Positions 43,501 through 55,213 are shown, numbered from the stretch's first letter. The stretch is DNA of 64,000 nt from Aedes albopictus (GCF_035046485.1 NC_085136.1:76029734-76093733); one strand, 5' to 3'. Numbers and translations are program-made. Notes: generated from the letters alone by a model not told the origin.

Positions 43501-44725
43501 GGTCGGCGTTAAGTCAGAGAGGACCATGTGTCTTTTACTTAATTTCTAGAAAAACGACTTTAAAGTTTGCAACTCTATAAGTTTTAAGTTTTTCAACAAA
43601 TGTTCCTGATTTTTTGCTATAAATCATAATAACTATGCATCATAGCATCGCTCTGTATTGATCGCGAAAAAAACGTAAAATAAAGCTTAAAACCGAGAAA
43701 TTGCTAAATAATTAATTGTACTTAGTCCACTCTGACTGAACGGTTTTTGGAAAATCTTCAACCAACTACATTTCACACTCAAGTTCTTACATATTTGATG
43801 AAAAAATAATGCACAAGTAGGACAAAAGTTAATAGGAGTGGTGTATAATGTGAGCAGGAAGTTTAGATTTTGATATTTCTGTTTACAGTGTTGGTTACCA
43901 TTTTAAATTTTTATGTTCAGTCAGAATGGACCAAGTACAACAGTTCAATATCACATGAAAGGTAGTCAATTAATGAGCTATTTGAGAATTCTTAATTTGA
44001 ACATTGAATAGCTAACAACTTTTGAATGTATTTTCATAATTCAGCACGTTTTTGAAATATTGTAGTTACACGGTTCATAATAATTTATTCAGAGGACTAG
44101 CATTTTTCAAAATTTCGTTCAGACAGAGTGAACCAAGTACACAATTGTTAAATATTCGGTAAAATCAATTTCTTCATGAAACGGGTATTGGTACATTGCA
44201 ATATGATGCCCAACAGCTACTAAACAAACATATTTTGATTTGAAAAGGGTTGCGAAGAATAAGGTAATTTCAACTATTTTTCTTAGAGACACATGGTCCA
44301 CTCTGTCTGCACGTGAAATGCCCCAATATGCTTCAACACGATGATCTGTAAAATACGATATTGACCATAATAAAATGGAATTTTACGTGCTTCCTTGACC
44401 AATAATCATCAGAAAATGCGTTAGGGAGTCATACGATTTGGAAACGTATCACATTTTGATGATAAACTATTTTATTTATTGGATTTTAACCAATACATAT
44501 TTTTTCAACTCTCTTGACATCAAGCATATGGTCCACTCTGACTGTACACTATTATCAATTTTTGCAGTTCAATCAAAAGAAAATTGTGCTATAACTCTCG
44601 TTAATAGTAACATTAAGAAAATTGGGCGAATGTTCCAAGTAGCCTAAGTAATTCCTGATCAAATGCCCTTAAAATCTAATTTTCGTCAATTTTGTTACTT
44701 GGTCCCCTCTGACTTAACGCCGACC
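43501..44725. mobile_element. 1.2-kb TIR element with reiterated end motif, inside RTE remnant
   Basis: Ends GGTCGGCGTTAAGTCAGAG (43501) and CTCTGACTTAACGCCGACC (to 44725) are inverted over about 25 bp with one mismatch. TSD is AAGT or CAAGTG depending on where the first G is assigned. The motif GTCCACTCTGACTGAAC recurs inside: plus face near 43723, 44293 and 44528; minus face near 43915 and 44117. No transposase frame. The superfamily is not clear to me. Confidence 0.85.
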
Positions 44726-44829
44726 AAGTGATGTATGGGCACGGTGTATTCGCGGCATTTCTGTAACACCTGGCGGATGGCGAACATCTGATCCGTTGTA
44801 ACGCGTTCACCTATGAATCCAGCCTGATA

Positions 44830-45157
44830 GACGAGTGCACCGCCCGCTGAAAGTTCACTCGGGCAGCGAATTTTGACACCACAGCGGGGTCGACTCTCAA
44901 CAACTTCTACCCAGCTGAAATTTTTTATAATTTATTGCATCTACTTTTCGCGATGAAGTTGCAAAAATATAGGCTAGTGCATTCACTATATGCATATGCA
45001 TTACTTTAAATGTAAATTCATGCAAGAAATCAAAGAAAAATATTATCAGCGCATTTTGGTGATGCATCTCTAAGTAGAAGTTTTTGAGAGTCGACCCCGC
45101 TGTGCTGTCAAAAAATTTCAGGCTCAGTGAACTCAATATTCATCGATGCACTCGTCT
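44830..45157. mobile_element. 328-bp MITE with long inverted ends, inside RTE remnant
   Basis: Inverted arms of roughly 85 bp, gapped in the outer part: GACGAGTGCA at the edge, TTTTGACA, then CACAGCGGGGTCGACTCTCA and ACTTCTAC, nearly perfect toward the inside. ATA at 44827-44829 and 45158-45160 is a likely 3-bp TSD, as the RTE text CAGTAT|CAGGCTGG resumes. Confidence 0.85.
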
Positions 45158-45260
45158 ATACTGCCCCATGAACTCTCTTGCAATCGATGTTAGACGGAGG
45201 CATACAATAATTTGAGAGAGTTCCCGCAATCCAACTTGTCGCCCTTTTTGTACCGTATTT

Positions 45261-45948
45261 TAGGAGGCCATTACCGCTTGTAAAATGCTGGATTAATGCT
45301 CAATAGTGCATTTTACACCAATCCCCCCTTGAACACCGTGGTTTAGGGTTCATTCAGCCGGTCGGTGTTTCACAGCATCCCTGACTGATGTTTTGCTGTT
45401 TTTGTTTTTTATTTTCGCCTCGAAACTTGCACCAGCTACAGCACGCGTCGCCTGCCAAAGTGCCTCCCATCAGGTTGAGCTTGATGGTGTTTGGAAGGAA
45501 GTGAATGGGAGACTCCCATCTGCGTGCCCGGATTCGATTCGATTTCGAAAGGGAGAATGACGATGGGACGGGACCACCACCGTCTGCTACGGGTGAGACC
45601 TTTTACCGTTGCTGCTGAAGCTAATCCAAGGGGTTAAAATCGAAAGTCATGTTTTCGTTAATTATTAGGTTTCGCGTGCTGCATCAGCGCGTTTCGGAGG
45701 AACCTCTGCTGATGGAAGATTCGAGAGTATGGAAGGAGAAGAAGTTAGAAACGAGAGATGAAACTCCTACAACATTCTTCCTGATGTGGCAAAAGGCACG
45801 ATGCAAGGGAAGTGCAGCCGTTGATTAGCGCTAAAAGCTAAAAGCCAAGTTGTGCAAGAGTTTGTGACTGTGCCTGTCAGTGCCAGATGTAAAAGTAAAT
45901 AGGGTAGATTGGGGTAAAACCGAGAAAAAATAAAAGGAAAATATTGTA
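45261..45948. other. Low-repeat DNA, no gene recognised
   Basis: GC-mixed unique sequence (for example GCACGCGTCGCCTGCCAAAG near 45440). No domain found. Confidence 0.35.
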
Positions 45949-45953
45949 AAACC

Positions 45954-45980
45954 ACAGAGAACAGACATCCAAGACCAGTT
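45954..45980 (+). repeat. CACAGAGAACAGACATCCAAG repeat, one of two
   Basis: AAAACCACAGAGAACAGACATCCAAG here and AAAACACAGAGAACAGATATCCAAG at about 46352-46377 look like solo ends of another TIR family. I found no inverted partner. Confidence 0.5.
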
Positions 45981-46094
45981 TCAAAACGGAGTAAGCAAAA
46001 GAACCGTTAAGATTTGAAATGGAAACATATGTATCAACATCGAGATGGCGCTGGTATCGCAAAGTTCCCATGTTGTAGTCAATGAATATAAAAC

Positions 46095-46349
46095 CACAGA
46101 CAAACAGACGTGTCACTTGGAAGAAAATGCGATAAAAATCATCGTCACGCAAACATAATCGCCCAATGCTAATTATGCTGTGGTACGCAAATCTACTGAG
46201 TAGATGGCGGTAGTGAGCAAACGTCAAACAGGAGCAAAAACGATGCGAGCGCCATGAGCGAGCGATTTGCGAACTACGGAATATTTGAATTATCCGTTAA
46301 AAAGTGAAACGATAGGAAGTGAGTAGAGTGAGACGTCTGTTTGTCTGTG
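46095..46349. mobile_element. MITE with CACAGACAAACAGACGT ends, copy B
   Basis: CACAGACAAACAGACGT and ACGTCTGTTTGTCTGTG, with ATAAAAC at 46088-46094 and 46350-46356 as a 7-bp TSD. The interior GTAGTGAGCAAACGTCAAAC resembles copies A and C. Confidence 0.88.
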
Positions 46350-46377
46350 ATAAAACACAGAGAACAGATATCCAAGT

Positions 46378-47590
46378 TAGAACAAGTTTGCTCTTGAAAG
46401 CTGTTTAAGAAGTCAAATTGTTTTAGCTTTGGTAACACTAGCGCCGCAACACAACTTGTGGCGTCGATTTTTATATAAATCTAGATAAATTTTAAAGAGG
46501 GTGCAACTCACGCCAGACTCATAATGAAGAGCATTCTCTAAACTGACTTGATTGAAACTGGACGGTTTCGCAGAGCAACCCATAAGCACGAGATCAAAGT
46601 GGGCCGTACGGGTAAAAACCTCCGCCGATGATTGTGTGAAGAAATGCATTCTCTTTCATCGCGCTGAATACCGAAGAAGAAACTTGTGCAAGTCTTGCGC
46701 ACGTCAAATGCTAGGGATAGCAACCCATCGCCGCCGATCGAAGCATCAGATTATGCCGATCACGTTGCCATTGTTTTAATTTGCGGAGGGATCGCTCTAC
46801 CATCAGTACCATATCGTAGGTCTTGGTAGGCGGCGAGCGCAACGATGGCTGCGATCGTTCAGGAACGAATCTTTCGAATGCCGCGCAAATTCAAATCCCC
46901 GTTAGATCCCGTGAATCCGGACCGCGATTTCTTACTTCTCCCATGCAGCCAGTCATCGCAACGGTAATGAGAGCGGGTTAGCTTCGTCGCTGGCCGGAGG
47001 AAGCGGTGAAAAAGTCTTCATTTCATGTTTGAAACAATTAGTGAAAGTTCAACAGGGCTGCTTGGGGTAGAGGCAGTGGCGGCACTGCTAAAGCGCCGCA
47101 AGATGGCGGCGCCGGCGTTTGATGGGATTTTTTTTCCCTACAAATTCAAAACATGGCTTCAGCTTTGTCGCGGTCTTGGTCTAGCGCAGATAACAACCAC
47201 AACAGCAAATGCTGGCTCCGGTGACTGACTCTGGGGCTTCTTCGCCGACAACACGTCGTTGATTTGTTGGAATGAAGCGAGAAAAGAAAAGTGCTAGGTA
47301 GTTGGAAAATAATTACAAACTAGATTACATAATGATGATTGGCTGATGGCACGCGAAAATTGGCTGCGTCCGTGTAGTTAGCTCGATGCATCTAACACAT
47401 ATGCTCTATCATAAAATCGGAGCAAGTCAACTTGTTCGGGAGCACTGTCATTTAATCCGATTCAAAACAATTATTACTACTTTTATCCATATGTGGAAAC
47501 AAAAAAAAAGTTCAATATCAGCTGCTTTGTTGGTGTGAGAATAATCTTTCTCTACAATAACGGTTAAACAACTGTATTCATTATTTGTAT
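46378..47590. other. Low-repeat DNA, no gene recognised
   Basis: GC-mixed, repeat-poor. ATG 46845 to stop 46965-46967 gives a 40-residue frame (starts MAAIVQERIFRMPRKF) with context AACGATGG, but nothing else supports it. GCCGCAAGATGGCGGCGCCG near 47095 is GC-rich. Confidence 0.3.
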
Positions 47591-47602
47591 ACACTTTATT
47601 AA

Positions 47603-47717
47603 CCCTCGAGTGATCGCGCTGTTGTATTTTGTACAACTCGATGAAAAAATCTCGCTTTTTGTACTCAGCATTAGCATGGTGCTGACGCAGGTAGTCAACC
47701 GCGCGAGTTACGGAAGG
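47603..47717. mobile_element. TTAA-flanked MITE, copy 2
   Basis: TTAA at 47599-47602 and 47718-47721, ends CCCTCGAGTGATCGCGC and GCGCGAGTTACGGAAGG. Aligned end to end with the copy at 28310-28427. Confidence 0.88.
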
Positions 47718-47721
47718 TTAA

Positions 47722-48665
47722 CGATACTTAATTACCACAATGAGCCATTTTACGAGACGTTTCGGATCAGCTGATCGCTCATTTCATGAATGAAAATTTG
47801 ACAGAAGGTTGCGCCCAAGCTCGTGAGTGTTAATATAAATATCAACACTGTTGTCGTTTCGTAAAATAGACTATACAATCATTCACACTCTAGTCAACAA
47901 TAAACAACATTTATACATGTGACAGATCCTACACACCAAAAAATTCTGAAATTTACACGAGACGGATTCATAAAAGAACGTTAACATTTTCAAGACTGAA
48001 CCACAAATTGGACACAATTTTACGCGCATCATGTAAGTAGGTTAGATGCCAACAAAAGATATTATAGTACAAGATAAAGATTGTCGCTAGTGTAGCCATT
48101 GTTCCGGTGCCGCAACATCCCAGGTACATATCTGTCAAAGCTGAATGTGGATGTCTCAAAATCACCACACCGATTATTCTGATCATCGACGACAATCAGC
48201 GCGATTTGCATTGGGATCCCTAGTGTCTCTCATTTGCCTCTCAATGTTTCTATCCCAACATTTGATTGCAACCCAACATACTTTTTCGCACAAGCGGATT
48301 TCAAGTTTCATAAAACTAAATGAACTATTTTTTCATTAAATAGTTGTTAAACAATCAAATACAAAAAATCCATAACTAATACTCGATTCAGATTACTTGC
48401 AGCATCAATTTTAGTACTGAAAATACAAAAGATTTGGTCACTTTGTATGGAGATTGAAATACTCTATTTCAGACGCTTTCACATGTTAGCCTTCCATCGC
48501 CAGCAGCTGATCGTGAAAACAAATCGTTTGACAGACGTGGCCCCGGGATGTTGCGGACAGCGACGAGAGCGACAATCTGTATCTTGTACTACAATATCTT
48601 TTATGCCAACAAATCAATTTCACCAGAAACGTAGAGTCAGTATCAAATTCATGAGCCACCTTGCT
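47722..48665. other. No gene recognised
   Basis: AT-rich to mixed. No domain. Confidence 0.35.
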
Positions 48666-48667
48666 CC

Positions 48668-48740
48668 TCGGTGAAATAGCTGAGAGGTAAGTGATGTGCT
48701 TCATACCCAACGGATCTGAGTTCGAATCCATGCGTGCCAA
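48668..48740 (+). mobile_element. tRNA-like SINE head or tRNA pseudogene
   Basis: TAGCTGAGAGG (A-box-like, 48677-48687) and GAGTTCGAATCC (B box, 48718-48729). The acceptor arms do not pair, so it is not a functional tRNA gene. Confidence 0.5.
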
Positions 48741-48952
48741 AATTTTACTTTTAAATGTTTATCTGTCGAATAATTTTCGACTCGAATTGCGATCTGGCGA
48801 TTGCTAGACGCTAAGAACAAATGAGTTTTATTTTGTGATGTCCTCCAAGATGTAAATTTACATGTTTTGACCTCTAAATTAGTGTCTTTGAAGATGCTCG
48901 TATATGTCAGGTTCAGGACATCTAAAATTACATAATTTTTTCTAGGTGTGTA

Positions 48953-49294
48953 CACTGAAAAACAAGAGAACCCAAAATTGAGTATTTTTAAACTCACTTT
49001 TGAGTTCTTTTTTGCATCCCTTTCATTCGCTCCCTTTACTGTTGTCAGAGAATGAATAGCAAAACGTTCGATGTGGGAAGCCAAAATTGAGTAAGTGACA
49101 TAGTACCGAAAGTTGAGTAATTTAAACTGTCGGATGAGTAAAAAGAACTTCGACTCTAGGTACTTTGACCGTATACGCCTAAATGCAAACTACCTACATC
49201 AACATCGACTCCATCAACTCAAAATTGGCTTCCCACACGCAACCTCGAAGTTGAGTGGAATGAACTCACTTTTGGGTACTTTTGTTTCTCCGTG
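48953..49294. mobile_element. TA-flanked MITE, ends CACTGAAAAACAAGAGAACC
   Basis: CACTGAAAAACAAGAG..CCCAAAATTGAGT and the reverse of ACTCACTTTTGGGTACTTTTG..CTCCGTG, TA at 48951-48952 and 49295-49296. The end motif (CCAAAATTGAGTAA) also recurs inside near 49080. 342 bp, no transposase. Confidence 0.85.
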
Positions 49295-49296
49295 TA

Positions 49297-49724
49297 GACG
49301 TAAACAAACACAGAAAACACAACAAAGTCATTTTCATCTTTTAAAGTAAATCATAACATTAGGTATCACAGTTGCCAATTTGTACATAATCTGAACAAGA
49401 AGCATAAAAAGGTCTTGTTCAACTATCTTGTTAAGTAATAATTGAAAGTCGAACAGAAAATTTCTTATACCTTTAAAAAGTGTTTCAAATTATCATTGTT
49501 AAACCGATACGAAAAGTTGAAAATTGGCTACTTTTTCAATTGAAAAAAGCATTTGTACAGTAATATGTACAGCATAATTATAGTTCAGCTATCATTATAC
49601 TTTTATAAAGCAACAATTCAGCATGCATGCTTGTTTGTGGATTCCGATCTTCTTTGACTTAAAGCCGAAATCCCATGAGAAATTACGATTGTTAGTTGGG
49701 TCAGTAAAGCATCCAAAGATTTTT
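49297..49724. other. No gene recognised; flank of retrotransposon insertion
   Basis: AT-rich flank ending in the TSD copy at 49725-49739. Confidence 0.4.
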
Positions 49725-50115
49725 TCAAGTATTCCTTTATTTTTTTTTTTGTCTAGTTCATTTATTTATGGCTCAATCGCGTGTAACGCTTTACGGAGCC
49801 GCAATTCATTATTTGTATTCAGTTACATACAATTTTCTGACTTTCTTAGGTACTCGAGGTTAGTACTGGGAGGAGGCCAGGGTACTCGTGGCTGCTCGAG
49901 GTTAGCGGGTCACAAAATTTTAAGGAAAGGCATGGTGAGGATAAGGTTTCAGGGTTCTCTGTAGCACATCCGGGAGGTATCTTGGCTTTTGGCGTCGCCT
50001 CTGGTGTTTGCACGGGCTTGTCACGGGTTTTCGTCTGCCGGATGGCCAGGAACATAAAACACAAAAAAGACAAAACACAAAGAAAAAAAACTGAAGCGAA
50101 AAAAAAAACAGAAGA

Positions 50116-51564
50116 TTATACCTTTATACAACACATGCGAAGAAACTCATAAATGGACCGCATATAGATTAGATCGCGGGTTCCCAACACATCTCTTACT
50201 GGAACAAAGGGTTGTCTACCTCGGGCCTCAAGGGTATCCAATAGTAGCGCTCTGGAGGCGTCATTATCCGGGCATTGCCAAACTACGTGGTCGATGTCAT
50301 CATAACCGGAACCGCATTTAGTACAAAGCTTGTCGAGCGCGAGGTTTATTCTATGCAAATGCGCGCCTAGCGAGTAATGGTTGGACATGAGTCTTGACAT
50401 CACGCGTATGAAGTCTCGGCCTACGTCCAAACTGTAATGCCACGCTCGCAAAGAAACATTAGGAATAATGGAATGTAACCACCGTCCCAGTTGACCATCT
50501 CGCCAATCACGTTGCCAACTTTGAAGAGAACTCTGACGAACTAAATGGAAAAATTCATCGTGTGAAATTCTTCTATCATAGGTCTCGCCTTCCTGTGCGC
50601 CCACCTTTGCGAGAGAGTCCGCCTTCTCATTGCCATAAATTGAGCAATGTGAGGGGACCCATACAAAGGTAATCTTGTATGATCTTTCGACCAGTGCACC
50701 CATCTGCTCCCTTATTTTTGTAAGAAAGTAAGATGAATGCCTTACAGGTTTCATCGACCGGAGTGCCTCAATAGAACTAAGACTATCCGAGAAGATGAAG
50801 AAATGGTCTGCGGGCATGTTTGAGATCATCCCCAAGGCGAAGTCGATTGCTGCCAGCTCAGCAACATAAACCGAACAAGGTTCCTGAAGTTTGCGGAAGG
50901 CGGTGGAGTTTTCATTGAAGACACCGAAACCAGTGGGTCCATTTATGCGAGACCCATCAGTGAAGAATCTCTTACAGGAATTGACATTTTGGTACTTTTC
51001 GTTAAATATGCGAGGAATAGATATACATCGAAGTTGATCTGGTATTCCCTGAACAGCTTGTTTCATGGACAGATCGTATTTAACAGAGGAACTGTCATTG
51101 GTGAAGTGTACACGAGGAGGATTATAACCTGGGAGGCTTATATCAGATGACATGTAGAAAAAATAGATTCTCATGAATTTTGACTGAGTGTTCAGACTGA
51201 GCATTTCTTCGAAGTTTTCAATAACAAGTGTGTTGCTCACTCCACACTTGATAAGTAACCTTAGCGAGAGCTCCCAGAAGCGGTTCTGGAGAGGTTTCAC
51301 CTCTGCCAGGACCTCTAGGCTCGCATTATGAGTTGAGTGCATACAGCCGAGGGCAATACGCAAACAACGGTATTGAATTCGTTCCAGCTTTATTAGGTGA
51401 CAGTTTGCTGCTGAGTGGAAGCAGAAAGAGCCATACTCAATAACAGAGAGAATAGTTTTATGAGGTCTTCCGGGTGAGCACCCCACCATGTTCCGGTAAT
51501 TGTGCGTAGAAAATTGATCCTTTGTTGACATTTTTGCACCAAATACTTGATTTGGGTACCCCAA
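50116..51564 (-). pseudogene. ORF2 C-terminal segment: RT thumb, RNase H, zinc motif
   Basis: Continues the reverse transcriptase ORF in another frame from about 51450 (ILSVIEYGSFCF, YRCLRIALG). RNase H, which removes the RNA template strand, lies at residues 199-320 with its acidic set visible: TDGSR (D203), AELAAI (E236), FSDSLSS (D260), and SHCSIYGNEKADSLAK (H306, D316). A CX2CX8HX4C zinc-like motif (C414, C417, H426, C431) closes the protein, as in I-type elements. Stop at 50116. The frame lost contact with the RT segment through one indel, so it can no longer be made as part of ORF2. Otherwise well preserved. Confidence 0.9.
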
Positions 51565-52900
51565 GTGCCTTTTGAATCAAACCAGACCCCAAGGTATTTC
51601 GAAGTCAAAGATTGGTCGATTTCTATTCCCAAAAGATTGAGTTTCAGTTGGGCTGGGTTCCGCTTTTTAGAAAACACAACCAATTGAGTTTTTTGCGGAG
51701 CAAACTCGATCCCCAAATCTCTTGCCCAGATTGACAGATTATTTAGAGAATTTTGCAATGGTCTTTGCAACATTTCTGCATGTGGGCCTTTTAGAGAAAC
51801 CACAGCATCATCTGCAAGTTGTCTTAGCGTGCATTGTCCTTCCAAGCAACTATCAATGTCTTTCACGTAAAAATTATAAAGCAAGGGACTTAAACATGAG
51901 CCTTGGGGTAGGCCCATGTAACTAATTCTGGAAGTTGTCAGTTGTCCGAGATTGAAACTCATATGTTTTTCTGACAACAAATTATACAAGAAATTATTTA
52001 AAATTCCTGGAAGTCCACTATTGTGCAGTTTTTCTGACAATATTCCTATGGAAACTGAATCAAAGGCGCCCTTAATATCCAAGAAAACTGAAGCCAGTTG
52101 CTCCTTTTCCGCAAAGGCCAGTTGAATATCTGTTGAAAGCAACGCTAGACAATCGTTTGTTCCTTTACCCTTGCGAAACCCGAACTGTGTATTTGAAAGC
52201 AAATCATTCGATTCAACCCAATGGTCGAGTCGTGATAGGATCATTTTTTCCAACAATTTCCTTAAACATGATAACATAGCAATTGGGCGGTATGAATTAT
52301 GATCAGACGCTGGTTTACCAGGCTTTTGAACAGCTATTACTTTGACCTGTCTCCATTCTGGCGGAACAATGTTATTCTCCATCAATGAGTTGAACAGGTC
52401 CAGTAATCGTCTTTTCGCGATATCTGGGAGGTTTTTTAGAAGATTGAACTTGATCATATCGCGTCCCGGAGCGGAATTGTTTGATGAAAGAAGAGCCATA
52501 GAAAATTCCAGCATAGTGAAGGGTCTGTCCAGAGAACCGTCTCCTGAGGATGTTTCACAAGAAAACGGTTGTGCTGGGACTGAGTCTGGGCAGACCTTTT
52601 TCGCGAAGCTAAATATCCAACGGTTGGAGTATTCGTCACTCTCATTAGAAGAAGAGCGGTTTCGCATGTTGCGAGCCACTCTCCAAAGCGTTGTCATTGA
52701 AGTTTCTCTAGAGAGGCCCTCAATGAAGTGTCGCCAATAACTACGCTTCTTCGCTTTCAGCAGGTTCTTCAGCTGTCTTTCGAGCTTAGCATACTCTTGA
52801 TAAAGATCTGAAGTACCATGCCTACGAAAAGCTTTGAAAGCATCAGATTTTTTAAGATACAACTGGGTGCAATCATCATCCCAGCCTAGTGTGGCTGGTC
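51393..52900 (-). pseudogene. ORF2 reverse transcriptase segment
   Basis: After a few residues from the inserted transposon, the element frame resumes at GPATLGWDDDCTQLYLKKSDAFKAF. RT motifs follow in order: VIAVQKPGKP, YRPIAMLSCLRKLLEKMI (213-230), FGFRKGKGTNDCL, VFLDIKGAFDSVS (D284, D290), GLPQGSCLSPLLYNFYV (339-355) and LADDAVVSL (catalytic pair D373, D374). This copies element RNA at the nicked target. The frame runs into a stop at 51393 because of an indel near 51450, and its N-terminal side is cut at 52900 by a DNA transposon. The catalytic residues are intact. Confidence 0.92.
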
Positions 52901-54296
52901 CAGGCTTGGCATTAGTCACCGTTGGCAATCACTTTCATGTAACAGAAAATATTCTTCCGCATTCACATTCGCTTCATCGCAATAGGCTCATCAAATCGTC
53001 TACGCCGTTGCTCAGAAGCTTTTCGGGTTGCGAACGTCCATGGAAAGAAAGGTTCAAGTAACCATAGAAAACTTCAATGAAGTTTTTCAAACAACGACCG
53101 TCATCGACTACTGAATCGACGGTCATGAAGGTCATTGTAGTAGTTACAAAACTACAGTGTTATCCAAATTACTCCACCGTTTTGAATTCTGACCACTGAG
53201 AATTTGTTTTCACGAGTAGTCAACACTCTTGATTTATGAAATATAATTTAACACAGTGCGCTAGGCCAACAGTTACAAGAGCGAAACAACGGATTTTGGC
53301 CATTACGAACAAATGTTCATTAGTTCATCTATTCATCATTCAGCGCCCCATATCGCACAGCATTGCATCTCAATTATTCTAGGGGGTGCATGGCACCCCC
53401 GGTAGTTTCGCCTATGCCTGCTGGCCGCAGTAGGAACGACCTGTTCTTTCAAATGTTGCTCTAGCTCTCACATATGTTCGGCCAAACCTTCTTCAGAAAT
53501 GCGTAAGAAATAATTAATTAAAAACATTTGCATCAGATATTTATTCACATAAATACATATTAGTTCAATATTATTCACTTTATTATGACTGCAGAGGCGC
53601 TGTCGAATATTGAGGACAGCGCCTGGGTGGGCCGAGGGTTGGGATCACCTTTAGCCCTGGACCAGATGAAATCCTACAGTGTGGAGACTTGACTAACTAA
53701 ACGCGTAAGCTTACGTTCCGCCTATGTTCAGGAACGTTGGGAATGTTCGGCATGTCGATATCAACAGGGCAACGTCACCTTATCGGTCCTTGTTCTTCCA
53801 GGGGCTCTTTCACTAGAATAAAACGGGAAATGTGACTTTCCATTGTCAAATAATTCAGCAAGCCTGTACCTACCAATTGTAGCTATACACCAAGTGATGC
53901 GCGGACTATAACGGAAACGGTAACAGGAATCGCGTCTAGGTCTAGTAATCGGCCAAGAAGAGTGAGGTTACAAAAAATATCAATATGTAATAGGGTTGAT
54001 GCATTGACCTACACAATTTTCTTCCGGTAGTAATTAAAACGTAAAATTACGAAATGTTTGAGGTCGAAATGTTTGAGGAATAAACTGGGACTGATGGGCT
54101 GACGGTCAAATTGACTGAAGGTCAGAGTCTGGGATGGTCGAACAAACAAACAAATCGTTACGGTCAACAATGGTTTCTTGGTTACGATTTACCCATTAGC
54201 GTATGTGATCTATGGTTGCTAACATCGCGATTGCTTGCGCAGGTCGTTACGAGCATAACCGTAGCATACTTGTGAATCTCGTGACCAATGCCAGCC
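52901..54296. mobile_element. 1.4-kb TIR element inserted in ORF2 (hAT-like, non-autonomous)
   Basis: CAGGCTTGGCATTAGTCAC at 52901 and the reverse of GTGACCAATGCCAGCC at 54281-54296 are imperfect inverted ends. GCTGGTC flanks both sides (52894-52900, 54297-54303), a 7-bp TSD that would be 8 with one mismatch. The retrotransposon reading frame (..ATFKRRPA | GPATLGWDD..) is cut exactly here. The interior has no transposase. A GGCGCTGTC..GACAGCGCC hairpin sits near 53597-53622. Confidence 0.82.
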
Positions 54297-55213
54297 GCTG
54301 GTCTTCTTTTGAAGGTTGCACTTGGAACTCGTCGTTTTTGTGATTCTAATGCACTCTTGTATATCAGTTCTGACAGGAATCGATATTCATCCAAAGGTGG
54401 GAGGGGATCGAATGATTCGATGCCAAAAGATACCGCTTCTGCATATTTTTGCCAATCGATATTCCTTGTGAGGTCAAAAGGAACCTGAATTGGTTGGTCT
54501 GACCTTTCACTATTATGCTTTGTGGTGGTTATAATGGGCAAGTGATCACTACCATGAGGATCCTCGATTACCTTCCACAAGCAATCGAATGATAGTGAAC
54601 TTGATCCCAGTGATAGGTCAAGACGACTTTCTTTGCCGTCAGATGCAATACGTGTCACTTCACCTGTATTTAAAATGTTCAAATTGAAATCGTCGCACAA
54701 ATCATAGAAAATGACCGCTCTATTATCGTCATATGGTTCGCCCCACCCTGTACCATGTGCGTTCATATCACCCAGAATTAAAACTGGATGTGATAGTGAA
54801 GAAACCGCATTCCAAAGATGACGGCGGTTAATTGAAATTCTTGGAGGAATGTAAACGGAAGCTACGCAAAGATCTTTACCCTTTACGTTTATTTGGCAAG
54901 CGACGATTTCTACGCCAGGATGAGTTGGGATTGGAATTTTATAAAATGAGTAACTTTTTTTTATCCCCAAAAGTACTCCTCCATAATGATCATCTCGGTC
55001 CTGGCGAATGATGTTGAAATCGTGGAAGTTGAGTTCGTCTTCAGAAGAAAGCCATGTTTCACAAAGTGCAAATATATCACAATCAGAGTTGTGAACCAAA
55101 AATTTAAACAGGTCCAATTTAGGTTTTAAACTATGACAGTTCCACTGTAGAACAGTGATCATATCTTGAACCTCGGTTGATGAATTATCCATCAAAAGAT
55201 ATGATCGAAGCAA
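54297..55213 (-). pseudogene. ORF2 endonuclease segment
   Basis: N-terminal AP-like endonuclease, which nicks the target DNA to prime reverse transcription. Motifs by residue: VLQWNCHSL (N25), ALCETW (E52), VASVYIPP (118-124), LILGDMNAHGTGWG (D149, N151), SRLDLSLGSS (197-205) and HGSDHLPI (D223, H224). All catalytic positions look intact. The first Met at 55213 overlaps the end of ORF1 by 29 bp; a second Met at 55192 (MDNSSTEV) is an alternative. The element's own sequence stops at about residue 305 (FKRRP), then transposon sequence gives a tail up to a stop at 54182. Confidence 0.92.

Larger units (their letters stand above)
43235..45260 (-). pseudogene. RTE-clade reverse transcriptase remnant split by two TIR elements
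   Basis: Joined across its insertions, the reversed reading gives YKKGDKLDC (about 45230-45256), AREFMGQY just right of 45157, then QAGFIGERVTTDQMFAIRQVLQKCREY down to 44731, FINFKSAYDTIDREQLW and DKVIRLIKATMDRV (43370-43500), and FEFRRGLRQGDGLSC..ALEGVI near 43270-43345. Stops and frame changes make it dead. FINFKSAYD is the first catalytic Asp region. The QGDGLS box matches the scrap at 30330-30592. Insertions at 43501-44725 and 44830-45157 came later. Confidence 0.9.

Noticed and set aside
46845..46967. 40-residue small ORF starting MAAIVQERIF
   Set aside because: Reasonable ATG context but no other support. Mentioned only inside the regional note.
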